Below are positions 17,083 to 26,681 of a stretch of DNA of 40,474 nt, in pieces; within the stretch, counting starts at the first letter, position 1, and each line of letters begins with the position of its first letter. The stretch is taken from assembly GCA_023388055.1 (NCBI GenBank), contig JAEWGW010000007.1, positions 1 through 40,474 of the forward strand. Direction: 5' to 3'. The DNA is from Bacillota bacterium. GTDB lineage: Bacteria > Bacillota > Bacilli > Paenibacillales > NBRC-103111. Both the position numbers and the translations under genes were made by a program. The notes below the pieces were generated by a model. That model saw only the letters and a list, made by a program, of their open reading frames with translations. It made no database searches and was not told the origin of the DNA.

Positions 17083-17123
17083 AAAAAATTGAAAGAGCCC
17101 GACTTATTGTCCGGACTCCTTTC
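17083..17123 (-). terminator. Terminator of the 17148-17744 gene
   Basis: Read on the minus strand, TGAAAGGAGTCCGGAC pairs imperfectly with GTCGGGCTCTTTCA around AATAA and is followed by ATTTTTT. It lies 24 bases past the stop codon and upstream of the LacI gene. Confidence 0.7.
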
Positions 17124-17147
17124 ACCTTTTTAAAATTCGGCTACCCT

Positions 17148-17744
17148 TCAGCATTCCAGCATGATCAACTCCCGTCTCATCTCTTCTAACCGGCCTTTGG
17201 ATTTCTCCACCGCTTCCGTGTCCCCCAGCATCATGGCGTCAAACAGAGTGGATAGCTCGTAGTCCATCTCCAGCTTCAGCACCGGCGCCCGTTCCTCCGC
17301 GCGCTTGGACTTAAACGCCTGAATGATCTGCTCCGTCGTAATCATTGGCTCCCGTTGGAATAACACCTTATGCTCCACCCCCGAAATCTCCACCGACCGG
17401 ATGATTTCCCCGAACATAATGTTTTCGATCAGGATCTGCCGGTCCCGGAAACGTTTGACTATGGCATGGCCGCGGGTATCCCCGATCATTTTCTCCATGA
17501 GCTCCGCCAGCTTTTCGTCCTTTATGGAATAGTTACCCACAATTTTGTATTTATCACCGACCCGCTGAAATTTCAGCTTCACCAGCTTGCGCCCTGACCG
17601 GATGGATATGATAAAATGCTGGTCGCTCTCGTTCCAGTACAGGGAAAACCCCTCCTGGATCAACGCCTTAATGAAAAAACGGATTTGCCGTCGATCAAAT
17701 CTCAGCTCCAGGTTGCAATATTCCACCTCATGACTCTTATTCAC
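17148..17744 (-). CDS. Conserved-looking hypothetical protein
   Basis: 198 residues that I do not recognise. GTG 17744 is well supported by GGAGGG with a 7-nt gap; the frame is open to 17783 but lacks a site there. The protein is soluble, charged and mixed alpha/beta: an N-terminal strand-helix-strand region (VEYCNLELRFDRRQIRFFIKALIQEGFSLYWNES), a Lys-rich middle (GRKLVKLKFQRVGDKYKIVG) and an acidic helical C-terminus ending RRELIMLEC. It is monocistronic, with its own terminator, and lies between the sugar-acid regulator and a gap of about 400 bp. The evolved codon use and strong start argue for a real gene; its role is unknown. Confidence 0.75.
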   Translation of the reverse strand: MNKSHEVEYCNLELRFDRRQIRFFIKALIQEGFSLYWNESDQHFIISIRSGRKLVKLKFQRVGDKYKIVGNYSIKDEKLAELMEKMIGDTRGHAIVKRFRDRQILIENIMFGEIIRSVEISGVEHKVLFQREPMITTEQIIQAFKSKRAEERAPVLKLEMDYELSTLFDAMMLGDTEAVEKSKGRLEEMRRELIMLEC

Positions 17745-18061
17745 GGCAATCCCTCCTTGATGGTGGTCCTCCCCATGTTTCATTGATCCGTTTCCGGCTT
17801 AAAAAACAAGTAGACTCAAATTTGGGAATGATTAGAATGATCACTTTTACTGAATGTTCTGAAAATTAATGCTTTCCTCCATCTTATTATGAAATGTATG
17901 TTTTAGCAACTTGGTTTATTGACTATTTATTTGCCGGACAATGAAAAATGTAAGCGAATACAATTTTCCTCTTAAGAAAAAATTAGGATTTGGAGACGCA
18001 ACGCCCCTTGTCATCCTGCGTATATGGTTGTAATACTCCGGTAATCAGATTTGTAATCAAT

Positions 18062-18106
18062 TTAACATCATGGATTAACCTAATCTTAAGGTTGGGCGGA
18101 TATAAT
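18062..18106 (+). promoter_or_regulatory. Putative promoter with PhoP-like direct repeats
   Basis: TTAACA (18062), TTAACC (18075) and TTAAGG (18086) form direct repeats 13 and 11 bp apart, like PhoP boxes (TT-A/C-ACA every ~11 bp). A perfect TATAAT follows at 18101-18106 with no good -35, as expected for an activated promoter. It lies 52 bp before the secreted-protein start. The rest of the 17745-18157 gap is AT-rich with nothing else I can define. Confidence 0.4.
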
Positions 18107-18157
18107 CAACAGGTATACGGAGATACTATGGCCTAAACGAACAGGAAGGTGATGGAA

Positions 18158-18934
18158 TTGGATTCCCTCTATGCCAGAAAAACGTTAACAAGCGCGGTTG
18201 CTTTATCCCTGGTGCTGTCCGGTTGTCTGCTGGTGGGAAGCGGGAGCGCAAGCGCCTCCGCAGCCGGTTCCTTCAGCCTGAGCGCCAAGGGCCAGCAAGT
18301 ACAGCGTTATGCCAGCCTGAAGGATCTCCAGAACCGCTGGCGCAAGCAGGCTGTGGAGCTGCATAAAGCGGGACCCCACTTCTACGAGGAAACGGCGCAG
18401 ATTCTCGGTATCGAGAAAGCGGCTCTGACCGATCAGCTGAAGTCCGGGAAGAGTATTGTGGATATTGCCAAGGAAAAAGGGATTAGCGAAACCGCCCTCC
18501 TGGAAAAGATTATGGCCGGCCGTTCGGCGAAGCTGGAGGAGGCCGTGCAAGGCGGCAAGCTGACCCGCGAGCGTGCGGATACCATCAAGACCAAAATGCA
18601 AAGTCATCTGGCCCAGCAGCTGAAGCATAAAGGCCTCTTCGAAGAAGAGCCCGGCCAGCCCCACCATAAGCGGGGAGACATGATTCCCCATCTGGGGCCG
18701 GAGAAGCTCTCCGGGATGCTGGGAATGAGCAAGGATGAGCTGGTGGCTCAGCTCAAAACCGGAAAATCCCTGGCGGAGATTGCCGCTGAGAAGGGAATTT
18801 CCAAGGATGAGCTCATTGCCAAAATCAAGGATGAGCTGACCCCGGCGCTGGAGAAGGCCATCGAGCGCAAGCCGCCGCTGGAGAAGGAAAACAAGGAAAA
18901 GGGCAAGGAAAATGACAAGGGCAAAAGCAAATAA
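18158..18934 (+). CDS. Secreted protein with two HTH-like repeat modules
   Basis: About 258 residues. An N-terminal signal (basic YARK, hydrophobic ALSLVLSGCLLVG) is followed by SASASA, a type I cleavage region; LSGC also fits a lipobox, so lipid anchoring at Cys23 is possible. Two modules of about 37 residues share the pattern LG(I/M)xKxxLxxQLKxGKSxxxIAxEKGISxxxLxxKI, at roughly residues 80-117 and 187-224. Such modules recur in secreted proteins of Gram-positive bacteria without a settled function. The C-terminus is highly charged (KENKEKGKENDKGKSK). TTG 18158 is chosen because AAGG lies 8 nt upstream; ATG 18152 and GTG 18149 overlap the ribosome site. It is monocistronic with a strong terminator. 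Confidence 0.75.
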   Translation: MDSLYARKTLTSAVALSLVLSGCLLVGSGSASASAAGSFSLSAKGQQVQRYASLKDLQNRWRKQAVELHKAGPHFYEETAQILGIEKAALTDQLKSGKSIVDIAKEKGISETALLEKIMAGRSAKLEEAVQGGKLTRERADTIKTKMQSHLAQQLKHKGLFEEEPGQPHHKRGDMIPHLGPEKLSGMLGMSKDELVAQLKTGKSLAEIAAEKGISKDELIAKIKDELTPALEKAIERKPPLEKENKEKGKENDKGKSK

Positions 18935-18947
18935 AACCGGAGACGTC

Positions 18948-18983
18948 AACCTCCTTCCCGCCACATGCGGGAGGAGGTTTTTT
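18948..18983 (+). terminator. Terminator of the secreted-protein gene
   Basis: AACCTCCTTCCCGC pairs with GCGGGAGGAGGTT (one bulge) around CACAT and is followed by TTTT, 14 bases after the stop. Confidence 0.85.
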
Positions 18984-19064
18984 GCTGGCCGCGGGGACGG
19001 GAAGGCATCCGGGCTTATGCCGCCATCCAGGCTGGTTTCCCGAAGCCAACGCTCCCGCATCCTC

Positions 19065-19098
19065 AAAAAAAGGGCGGCCCACAATTGCGGGCCACCCC
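19065..19098 (-). terminator. Terminator of the fapR-ftsY operon
   Basis: On the minus strand GGTGGCCC pairs with GGGCCGCC and is followed by CTTTTTTT. It starts 6 bases after the ftsY stop and closes the long minus-strand operon. Confidence 0.85.
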
Positions 19099-19103
19099 AT
19101 ATC

Positions 19104-20093
19104 CTATTTTTCCTCCGGCACTTCCGTCACCAGACCGGCGAACAGCGCAAGCACAAACTGCTCGGAATCGAAATCCTGCAGGTCGGTCATCTTCTCGCCC
19201 AGTCCCACCAGCTTCACCGGAATGTTCATATCCTGGCGGATGGCGATGACGATCCCGCCCTTGGACGTGCTGTCCAGCTTGGTCAGCACCAGTCCGGTCA
19301 CGCCGCTTTTGTCGCCGAACAGGCGGGCCTGCTGCAGCGCATTCTGTCCCGTATTGGCGTCCAGCACCAGCAGCACCTCATGGGGAGCATCGGGAATTTC
19401 CCGCTTGATTACGCGGAAAATTTTGTTCAGCTCCTCCATCAGATTGGACTTGTTCTGCATCCGTCCGGCCGTATCGCACAGAAGGATGTCCACCTCCCGG
19501 GTTTTCGCCGCCTGAATAGCATCGAACATGACCGCCGCGGGATCAGCGCCGGCCTGCTGCTTGATCACGTCAACGCCTACCCGCTGGCCCCATACCTCCA
19601 GCTGTTCAATGGCTCCGGCACGGAAGGTATCTCCCGCCGCCATCAGCACCTTTTTACCCTCCTGCTTGAAACGGTGAGCCAGCTTACCGATGGTGGTCGT
19701 TTTGCCAACGCCGTTGACGCCTACGAACAGGATGACCGTCAAGCCGGAGGGGGCCATAGTCAGAGTGGCATCCCCTTCCGCATCCAGCAGTCCGATCAGC
19801 TTCTCCGACAGAACCGGACGCAGATCGGAGGCATCCTCGATCCGGCGCTTTTTGACCTCCGCCCGGAGCTCGTCCATCAAATCCATCACCGTATTCACAC
19901 CTACGTCGGCGCCGATGAGAATTTCCTCCAGCTCCTCGTAGAATTCCTCGTCAATTTTCTTCCGGCGGACGAACAGGTCCTCCACCTTTTCCACAAACGC
20001 ATCCCGCGTTTTGGCCAGCCCTTCCTTGAAGACCGTGGTGACCGCTTCGGTTTTGCTGGAAATGCTCTCTTTTAGTTTACGAAAAAAGCTCAT
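19104..20093 (-). CDS. ftsY: Signal recognition particle receptor FtsY
   Basis: 329 residues. FtsY is the membrane-associated GTPase that receives SRP-bound ribosomes and passes them to the Sec translocon. The N domain (about residues 1-110) is followed by the G domain with VGVNGVGKTTTIGKLA (P loop), DTFRAGAIEQLEVW, DTAGRMQNKSNLM and TKLDSTSKGG, the SRP-GTPase signatures. It lacks the long acidic A domain of E. coli, as is normal in Firmicutes. AGGAGGAGACC precedes the ATG. It lies downstream of smc, but 278 bp of sequence carrying composite element B separates the two genes. Confidence 0.97.
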   Translation of the reverse strand: MSFFRKLKESISSKTEAVTTVFKEGLAKTRDAFVEKVEDLFVRRKKIDEEFYEELEEILIGADVGVNTVMDLMDELRAEVKKRRIEDASDLRPVLSEKLIGLLDAEGDATLTMAPSGLTVILFVGVNGVGKTTTIGKLAHRFKQEGKKVLMAAGDTFRAGAIEQLEVWGQRVGVDVIKQQAGADPAAVMFDAIQAAKTREVDILLCDTAGRMQNKSNLMEELNKIFRVIKREIPDAPHEVLLVLDANTGQNALQQARLFGDKSGVTGLVLTKLDSTSKGGIVIAIRQDMNIPVKLVGLGEKMTDLQDFDSEQFVLALFAGLVTEVPEEK

Positions 20094-20177
20094 GGTCTCC
20101 TCCTGGAGTCATAATGGTTCTTTTGCTTGTTGCTTTACCGCATTCCCAGTAACCCTTGTTTGCTACGTTCGCCGTAC

Positions 20178-20360
20178 TTACGGACACCAGAGCCCTTAAT
20201 CGGCATTTTTAGCGCCAATCTGAAGTCTAACGGACACCAGGAGCCTTATTGAGCTGAAAATTCGCCTCCGCCACCATCATTCCCGCAAATAGAGTCACTG
20301 GAGTCCGTTAGTAAGCCAATTCCCCCGTTTTGAGGTAAATAGCGTCTCTCCGGTCCGTTA
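20178..20360. repeat. Composite inverted element, copy B, inside the smc-ftsY gap
   Basis: Forward 23-bp units at 20178-20200 and 20228-20250 start TTACGGAC/TAACGGAC and end in TTAAT/TTATT. Reverse units at 20288-20310 and 20338-20360 start AATAG and end GTCCGTTA. Spacers are 27, 37 and 27 bp and the total is 183 bp. Nested pairing of units 2:3 and 1:4 would make a two-stage RNA hairpin. The gap is probably transcribed with the operon. Confidence 0.85.
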
Positions 20361-20371
20361 ACATCAGACGC

Positions 20372-23300
20372 CTACGCCGATACCGCCGCTTCCTCCAGCT
20401 CCTCCAGACGGACGGAGACCAGCTTGGAAACGCCGCCTTCCTCCATGGTGACGCCGTACAGCACATCGGCCTCCTCCATAGTACCCTTGCGGTGGGTGAC
20501 CACAATAAACTGGGTCACATCCGAGAACTCCCGCAGGTAACCGGCATACCGGGCCACATTGGCTTCGTCCAGGGCCGCCTCCACCTCATCCAGCACACAG
20601 AAGGGCACAGGCTTCACATGGAGAATGGCGAACAGCAGGGCAATCGCCGTTAACGCCCGCTCGCCGCCGGAGAGCAGCTGCAGGTTCTGTGTTTTCTTCC
20701 CTGGCGGCTGGGCGATGATTTCGATGCCTGTATCCAGGGGCATAGCCGGGTCCACCAGAACCAGGTCCGCACGGCCGCCGCCGAACAGCTTGGCGAACAC
20801 CACCGTAAAGTGGGAGCGGATCTGGTCGAAGGTCGCACGGAACCGCTTGGACATCTCCTCGTCCATCTCCCGAATCACTTGGTACAGCGATGCCTTGGCG
20901 TCCAGCAAGTCCGCCTTCTGGCCGCTCAGGAATTCGTAACGCTCGCTGACTCTGGCGAACTCGTCGATAGCCCCCAGATTCACCTCGCCCAACCCGTGGA
21001 TCTCCCGCTTCAGCTCCCGGACCTTCGCTTGGGCCGCAGGCACATCCTCCGGTGCCGGGTAACGGGCTTTGGCCAGCTCATAGCTCAGCTCGTACTCCTC
21101 ACCCAGCTTTTTCAGGAGATTGTCCAGTTCCACATCCAGCCGGTTCATCCGTACCTCAGTCTGGTGAAGACTCTCCTCCACTACCTTCAGAGCATTGCGC
21201 TGCTCCCGGGTATGGTTCTCCTCTTCCTCCAGCTTCCGGTGCCACTCGGCCCTCGAAGCCCGCTTGAAGTCCGTCTGCTCTGTACATTCCCGCTTCTTAA
21301 TGGACAAATGGTTCAACAGCTCACGCTGCTTTACCATCTCCTCGTCGTTCAAGGCAATTTCCCGCTCCAGCTGAGCCACCATCAGCCGGTTCTGCTCCAG
21401 CTCCCCGGTCTGGACCGCTACATCCGAGCGCATCCGCTCCTCCTGGCCGGACAAGGATTCCTGCTCCTGGGCAATGGAGGCCACCTTCACCTTCAGCTCC
21501 GTCAAGGCGCCGACCAGCTCTTCTTTGGCCAACTCACTCTGCTTGCGGACCAGCTCGGCCTCACGGATCGCTGTCTGAAGCTCCTTTTCCGTTGCCTCAA
21601 GTGCGGCCGCCTGCTCCTGGGCGTGTTTGCGCTTTAAGGTAAACTCATCGGTTTCCAGAGACACCGCATCCCCGTCCTGGGCATGCAGCTCCAGTTGCTC
21701 CTTGGCATGGACCCACTGCTTCTGCAGCGGAGACACCTCCGCCAGGAGACGCTGCTCGTCGCCGCGTTTGGCTTCCCCAGCCTGACGCAGCTCTTCCAGC
21801 CGTTCATTGTCCTTGACCAGGTCCACCTTCATCACCTGGGCCTTACGGCGCAGCTCGTTCAACTGACCAACGGAGTGTTTGATCTCCACGTCCAGCTCTT
21901 CAATTTGCCGCTGGCGTCCCAACAGGTTGGAGGACTTCTTCTGCAGGCTTCCCCCGGTCATGGAGCCGCCGGGATTCACCACGTCGCCCTCCAGGGTAAC
22001 CACCCGGAACCGGTACTGGCAGCGGGCGGCAATCCGGTTGGCATCCTCCAGACGCTCCGCTACAATCACATTACCCAGCAAACTGCCTACAATATCAGCG
22101 TATGCCGGAGCGAAGCTGACCAGATTCACTGCCAAACCCACAAACCCGTCCAGTCCCGAGATGGAACGGACCTCATGATCCGGAATCGAACGGGCACGAA
22201 TAACATCTAACGGCAGGAAGGTCGCCCGTCCCAGCTGCTTGCGCTTCAGGAAGGCAATAGCCTCCCGGCCGTTTGCCTCATTCTCCACCACCACATGCTG
22301 CATGGCGCCGCCAAGGGCGGTTTCCATAGCCAGCTCCACCTGGGCAGGCACCTTCACCAGCTCCGCAATAGCGCCGTGAATACCCCGCAGCCCGTCCATC
22401 GGCCGGTTCTTCGCCTTCAGAACCTCCTTGACGCCATGCATAAAGCCGTCATAATCATTCTGCATTTCGCGCATGGTATCCCGGCGTGAGGTGAGGGCGT
22501 CCAGCTTTTGCTCCCACTTGCGCACAGCCCCCTGAAGCTCCTCCAGAAGCCCCTGCCGCTCCCGCATACTCTGGGACAACTGCAGGAACTGGCTGCGCAG
22601 ATCCTCGGATTCCTTCTGGACGACGGAAAGCTCCTCCTCCAAAGCGGTTTTGCGCCGCTCAAATTGGATAAGCTCCTCCTTCCAGCGGGCCCGCTCCTCA
22701 TCCAGCCGTCCGCCTCGTTTGGCCAGGCTTTCGATCTGCTGCTCTGCATAACGGGCCTCATGTTTGGCCTGGGCCATTTTGTTCAGCGTCTCCAGAAGCT
22801 CACCCTTCAGGCGCTCCTCCTCGTCGCTTTTGGTCCCACCGGCAACCGCCAGCAGCTTCTCCTCTTCCTCCCGGAGAGCGCTTCTCGCCGAGGCCAGACG
22901 CTCCTTCACATCCACCATAACGGTGGCAATCCGTGAAAGCTCTGCATTCCTCTCCGCCAGACGCTTATCCTGGGATTCGGTCACCTGCTCCATCTGCAGC
23001 CGGTTGGCCGACAGATTTTTGCTCCGTTCCCGCAGCACCTCGCCTTGACCCTCGCACTTCTCAAACTCCTCGCTTAACGCAAGCAGCGTTTCCTGCAGCT
23101 TCTGCAGCTCCTCATCGAGTCGCCGGGTTTCCCACCGGTGGGTTTCCAACTGGGCATCATGGGCGTTCACCACCGTGGCGAGCTCCAGCTGCTCATTTTT
23201 GAGCCCCTCCATCTTGCCGTTGGTCTCCGACCACTGACTGTAAATCTGGTCGATCTGATGCACATACACCGCAATTTCGCTGGCCTTCAGCACTTCCTTC

Positions 23301-23953
23301 AGTTCCTTGAACCTCACGGCCTTGCGGGACTGCTCCTGCAGCGGGGCGATCTGGTCCTCCAGCTCGGACACCAGATCATGGATCCGCAGCAGATTCTGCT
23401 CGGTATCCGACAGCTTGCGCTCCGCCTCTTTTTTGCGGGATTTATATTTGACAATGCCGGAGGCCTCCTCAAAGATCCCTCTGCGGTCCTCCGACTTGGT
23501 ACTCAGAATTTCCTCAATCCGGCCCTGGCCGATAATGGAATAGGCTTCCTTGCCGATGCCCGTATCCATAAACAGCTCGGTGATATCCTTCAAGCGGCAG
23601 GACTGCTTGTTGATGAGATATTCACTGTCCCCGTTCCGGTGCACCCGGCGGGTAACCGTAACCTCGCTGTAATCCAGGGGCAGCGCCCGGTCTTCATTAT
23701 CCAGTGTCAGCGACACCTCGCTGAAGTTCACGGCCTTGCGGCCATCGCTTCCGGCAAAAATGACATCCTCCATTTTGCCGCCGCGGAGCGACTTGGCGCT
23801 CTGTTCGCCCAGCACCCAGCGGATGCCGTCGGAAATATTGCTTTTACCGCTGCCATTGGGCCCGACTACCGCAGTAATGCCGCGGACAAATTCCAGCTCC
23901 GTTTTGTCCGCAAAGGACTTAAAGCCCGCCAATTCGATACGCTTCAAAAACAT
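20372..23953 (-). CDS. smc: Chromosome segregation protein SMC
   Basis: 1193 residues, full length. SMC forms the ATP-dependent ring that, with ScpA and ScpB, compacts and segregates the chromosome. Walker A is GPNGSGKS at residues 31-38, followed by QSAKSLRGGKMEDVIFAG. Two long coiled coils flank the hinge at roughly 515-680 (GIHGAIAELVKVPAQVELAMETALGGAMQHVVV). The C-terminal head has the LSGGERALTAIALLFAI signature and VLDEVEAALDEANV Walker B. The ATG at 23953 is preceded by GAGGTGA at about 12 nt. The gene lies between rnc and ftsY, as in B. subtilis. Confidence 0.98.
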   Translation of the reverse strand: MFLKRIELAGFKSFADKTELEFVRGITAVVGPNGSGKSNISDGIRWVLGEQSAKSLRGGKMEDVIFAGSDGRKAVNFSEVSLTLDNEDRALPLDYSEVTVTRRVHRNGDSEYLINKQSCRLKDITELFMDTGIGKEAYSIIGQGRIEEILSTKSEDRRGIFEEASGIVKYKSRKKEAERKLSDTEQNLLRIHDLVSELEDQIAPLQEQSRKAVRFKELKEVLKASEIAVYVHQIDQIYSQWSETNGKMEGLKNEQLELATVVNAHDAQLETHRWETRRLDEELQKLQETLLALSEEFEKCEGQGEVLRERSKNLSANRLQMEQVTESQDKRLAERNAELSRIATVMVDVKERLASARSALREEEEKLLAVAGGTKSDEEERLKGELLETLNKMAQAKHEARYAEQQIESLAKRGGRLDEERARWKEELIQFERRKTALEEELSVVQKESEDLRSQFLQLSQSMRERQGLLEELQGAVRKWEQKLDALTSRRDTMREMQNDYDGFMHGVKEVLKAKNRPMDGLRGIHGAIAELVKVPAQVELAMETALGGAMQHVVVENEANGREAIAFLKRKQLGRATFLPLDVIRARSIPDHEVRSISGLDGFVGLAVNLVSFAPAYADIVGSLLGNVIVAERLEDANRIAARCQYRFRVVTLEGDVVNPGGSMTGGSLQKKSSNLLGRQRQIEELDVEIKHSVGQLNELRRKAQVMKVDLVKDNERLEELRQAGEAKRGDEQRLLAEVSPLQKQWVHAKEQLELHAQDGDAVSLETDEFTLKRKHAQEQAAALEATEKELQTAIREAELVRKQSELAKEELVGALTELKVKVASIAQEQESLSGQEERMRSDVAVQTGELEQNRLMVAQLEREIALNDEEMVKQRELLNHLSIKKRECTEQTDFKRASRAEWHRKLEEEENHTREQRNALKVVEESLHQTEVRMNRLDVELDNLLKKLGEEYELSYELAKARYPAPEDVPAAQAKVRELKREIHGLGEVNLGAIDEFARVSERYEFLSGQKADLLDAKASLYQVIREMDEEMSKRFRATFDQIRSHFTVVFAKLFGGGRADLVLVDPAMPLDTGIEIIAQPPGKKTQNLQLLSGGERALTAIALLFAILHVKPVPFCVLDEVEAALDEANVARYAGYLREFSDVTQFIVVTHRKGTMEEADVLYGVTMEEGGVSKLVSVRLEELEEAAVSA

Positions 23954-24115
23954 GTTTTGCGTTCACCTCACAGCTATTGTAACATAACCCGCCCGGTTGA
24001 AAATAGGCACCCTTACCCGCTTCGCCCGGCCTTACGGACAGCTTCACGCCATGCTGGAGGCCCTATCCCTCTCGCTTAAGGAACCGGCACCTAAAGCCAA
24101 AGGGATAGAAAGACT

Positions 24116-24817
24116 TCAAGCATCCGCACCCTTGCCCAACTGAGACAAGGCCTTGGCCGCCGCTTCCTGCTCCGCTTCCTTCTTGGAGCGTCCTGTCCCA
24201 TGGCCCAGCAGGGTCTCGTCCATCCAAACCTCCGCCAAAAACTGCTTCTCATGGGCAGGCCCGCGCTCGTCCACAATCCGGTATTCCAAGGAAGAGCTGC
24301 CCTGCTGCTGCACCAGCTCCTGGAGCTGAGTTTTGTAATCAGCCATCTGGCTCCTGCCCTCCCAGGAAATATGGGGGAACATATGGGCCCGCAGAAAGGT
24401 CTGAACTGCCGCCAGCCCCTGATCCAGATACAAAGCCCCGATAAACGCCTCGAACACGTCAGCCAGCAGTGCGGGACGGGATCTCCCTCCTGTCATTTCC
24501 TCCCCTTTGCCCAGCAGCACAAACTCCCCGAAGCTTAACGTCACCGCATGTGTCACCAGTGAAGGCTCACAGACAATAGAAGCCCGCTGCTTGGTCAGCT
24601 CCCCCTCGGAGCGCTCCGGGTACTTGGCGTACAGGAACTCCGATACCGTCAATTCCAGTACCGCATCCCCCAGAAACTCCAGACGTTCATTATCCTTGCT
24701 CACCGTCATCCGGTGTTCATTTACATAAGAAGAATGGGTAAAGGCCTGCCTTAGCAGCTCCGGATTGCGGAATGCCACTCCCAGCTGCTTTTCCAGTTTT
24801 CTCAAATCGCTTCCCAA
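24116..24817 (-). CDS. rnc: Ribonuclease III
   Basis: 233 residues. RNase III cleaves double-stranded RNA, processing rRNA precursors and structured mRNAs. NERLEFLGDAVLEL at residues 43-56 is the catalytic signature with the metal-binding acidic residues; ALLADVFEAFIGALYLDQG holds the second acidic cluster. The double-stranded RNA-binding domain covers about 160-228 (DYKTQLQELVQQQG, GTGRSKKEAEQEAAAKAL). It starts with TTG at 24817, supported by GGAGGG with an 8-nt gap. Given several hairpins in the gaps of this operon, RNase III is a candidate processor of its own transcript (inference). Confidence 0.97.
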   Translation of the reverse strand: MGSDLRKLEKQLGVAFRNPELLRQAFTHSSYVNEHRMTVSKDNERLEFLGDAVLELTVSEFLYAKYPERSEGELTKQRASIVCEPSLVTHAVTLSFGEFVLLGKGEEMTGGRSRPALLADVFEAFIGALYLDQGLAAVQTFLRAHMFPHISWEGRSQMADYKTQLQELVQQQGSSSLEYRIVDERGPAHEKQFLAEVWMDETLLGHGTGRSKKEAEQEAAAKALSQLGKGADA

Positions 24818-24841
24818 GGTTATTCCCTCCCCCGTTCAATG

Positions 24842-24886
24842 AAAACGCAAGCGGAGTTGAGCCGCCTTGCAGCCCCCCGCTTGCGT
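24842..24886 (-). terminator. Hairpin between fabF and rnc, weak terminator or processing site
   Basis: A perfect 10-bp stem, ACGCAAGCGG with CCGCTTGCGT, closes a 22-nt loop; on the minus strand it is followed by TTTTCATTG. It may reduce readthrough from the fab genes into rnc. Confidence 0.55.
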
Positions 24887-24925
24887 GTTCGCGAACCCGT
24901 ATCTCATGCAGCACGCCGTAGGGCG

Positions 24926-26170
<1,245 letters not shown>

Positions 26171-26302
26171 CTTCTATCACCTCGGTATCCATGCGTTATG
26201 GTCAAAAACAGGTACAAGCCTCATCTATATGGAACCCCTTCCCGTCCGGAGGGGCCGTAGCTGCATTCAGTAGCGCTTTCAGGCGCAGTCAACCAACGAG
26301 GA

Positions 26303-26336
26303 CAAGTCCCGTTGTCATAATAACAAACGGGACTTG
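26303..26336 (-). other. Stem-loop in the acpP-fabF gap
   Basis: CAAGTCCCGTT pairs perfectly with AACGGGACTTG around a 12-nt AT-rich loop, 10 bases after the acpP stop. There is no T-run on the minus strand, so it looks more like an mRNA stabiliser or processing site than a full terminator. The very abundant ACP is often expressed above its downstream neighbours. Confidence 0.6.
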
Positions 26337-26345
26337 GTGCTCTTC

Positions 26346-26579
26346 TTACGCATGAGATTTTATGTAATTCACTACTTCTCCCACAGACGTAATCTTTTCT
26401 GCATCCTCATCGGAAATTTCAAGATCGAACTCGTCTTCGAGTTCCATCACCAATTCTACTACGTCGAGAGAATCAGCGCCCAGGTCATCTTTAAAAGAAG
26501 CTTCCAGGGTGACTTCTGCTTCATCCACCCCTAAGCGGTCGACGACGATTCGTGTTACACGCTCCAAGATATCGGACAT
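26346..26579 (-). CDS. acpP: Acyl carrier protein
   Basis: 77 residues, the standard length. ACP carries growing acyl chains on a 4'-phosphopantetheine attached to Ser37 in GADSLDVVEL. The small acidic four-helix protein ends VGEVVNYIKSHA. ATG 26579 has AGGAGG with an 8-nt gap and is preferred to the frame start nine bases upstream. It lies 102 nt after fabG in the operon. Confidence 0.97.
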   Translation of the reverse strand: MSDILERVTRIVVDRLGVDEAEVTLEASFKDDLGADSLDVVELVMELEDEFDLEISDEDAEKITSVGEVVNYIKSHA

Positions 26580-26681
26580 CCGGTTCACCTCCTCTTTGGT
26601 ATTATACGAGAATTAAAATCAAAATGCCATATCCCGCGGCAAAATATCAAGCAGATTCTAGGACGGGCTTGCAAACACAGC

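Noticed and set aside
24028..24050. TTACGGACAGCTTCACGCC in the smc-rnc gap as another element unit
   Set aside because: Only the first eight bases resemble the unit, it has no partner at 50 bp, and such a match is expected by chance.
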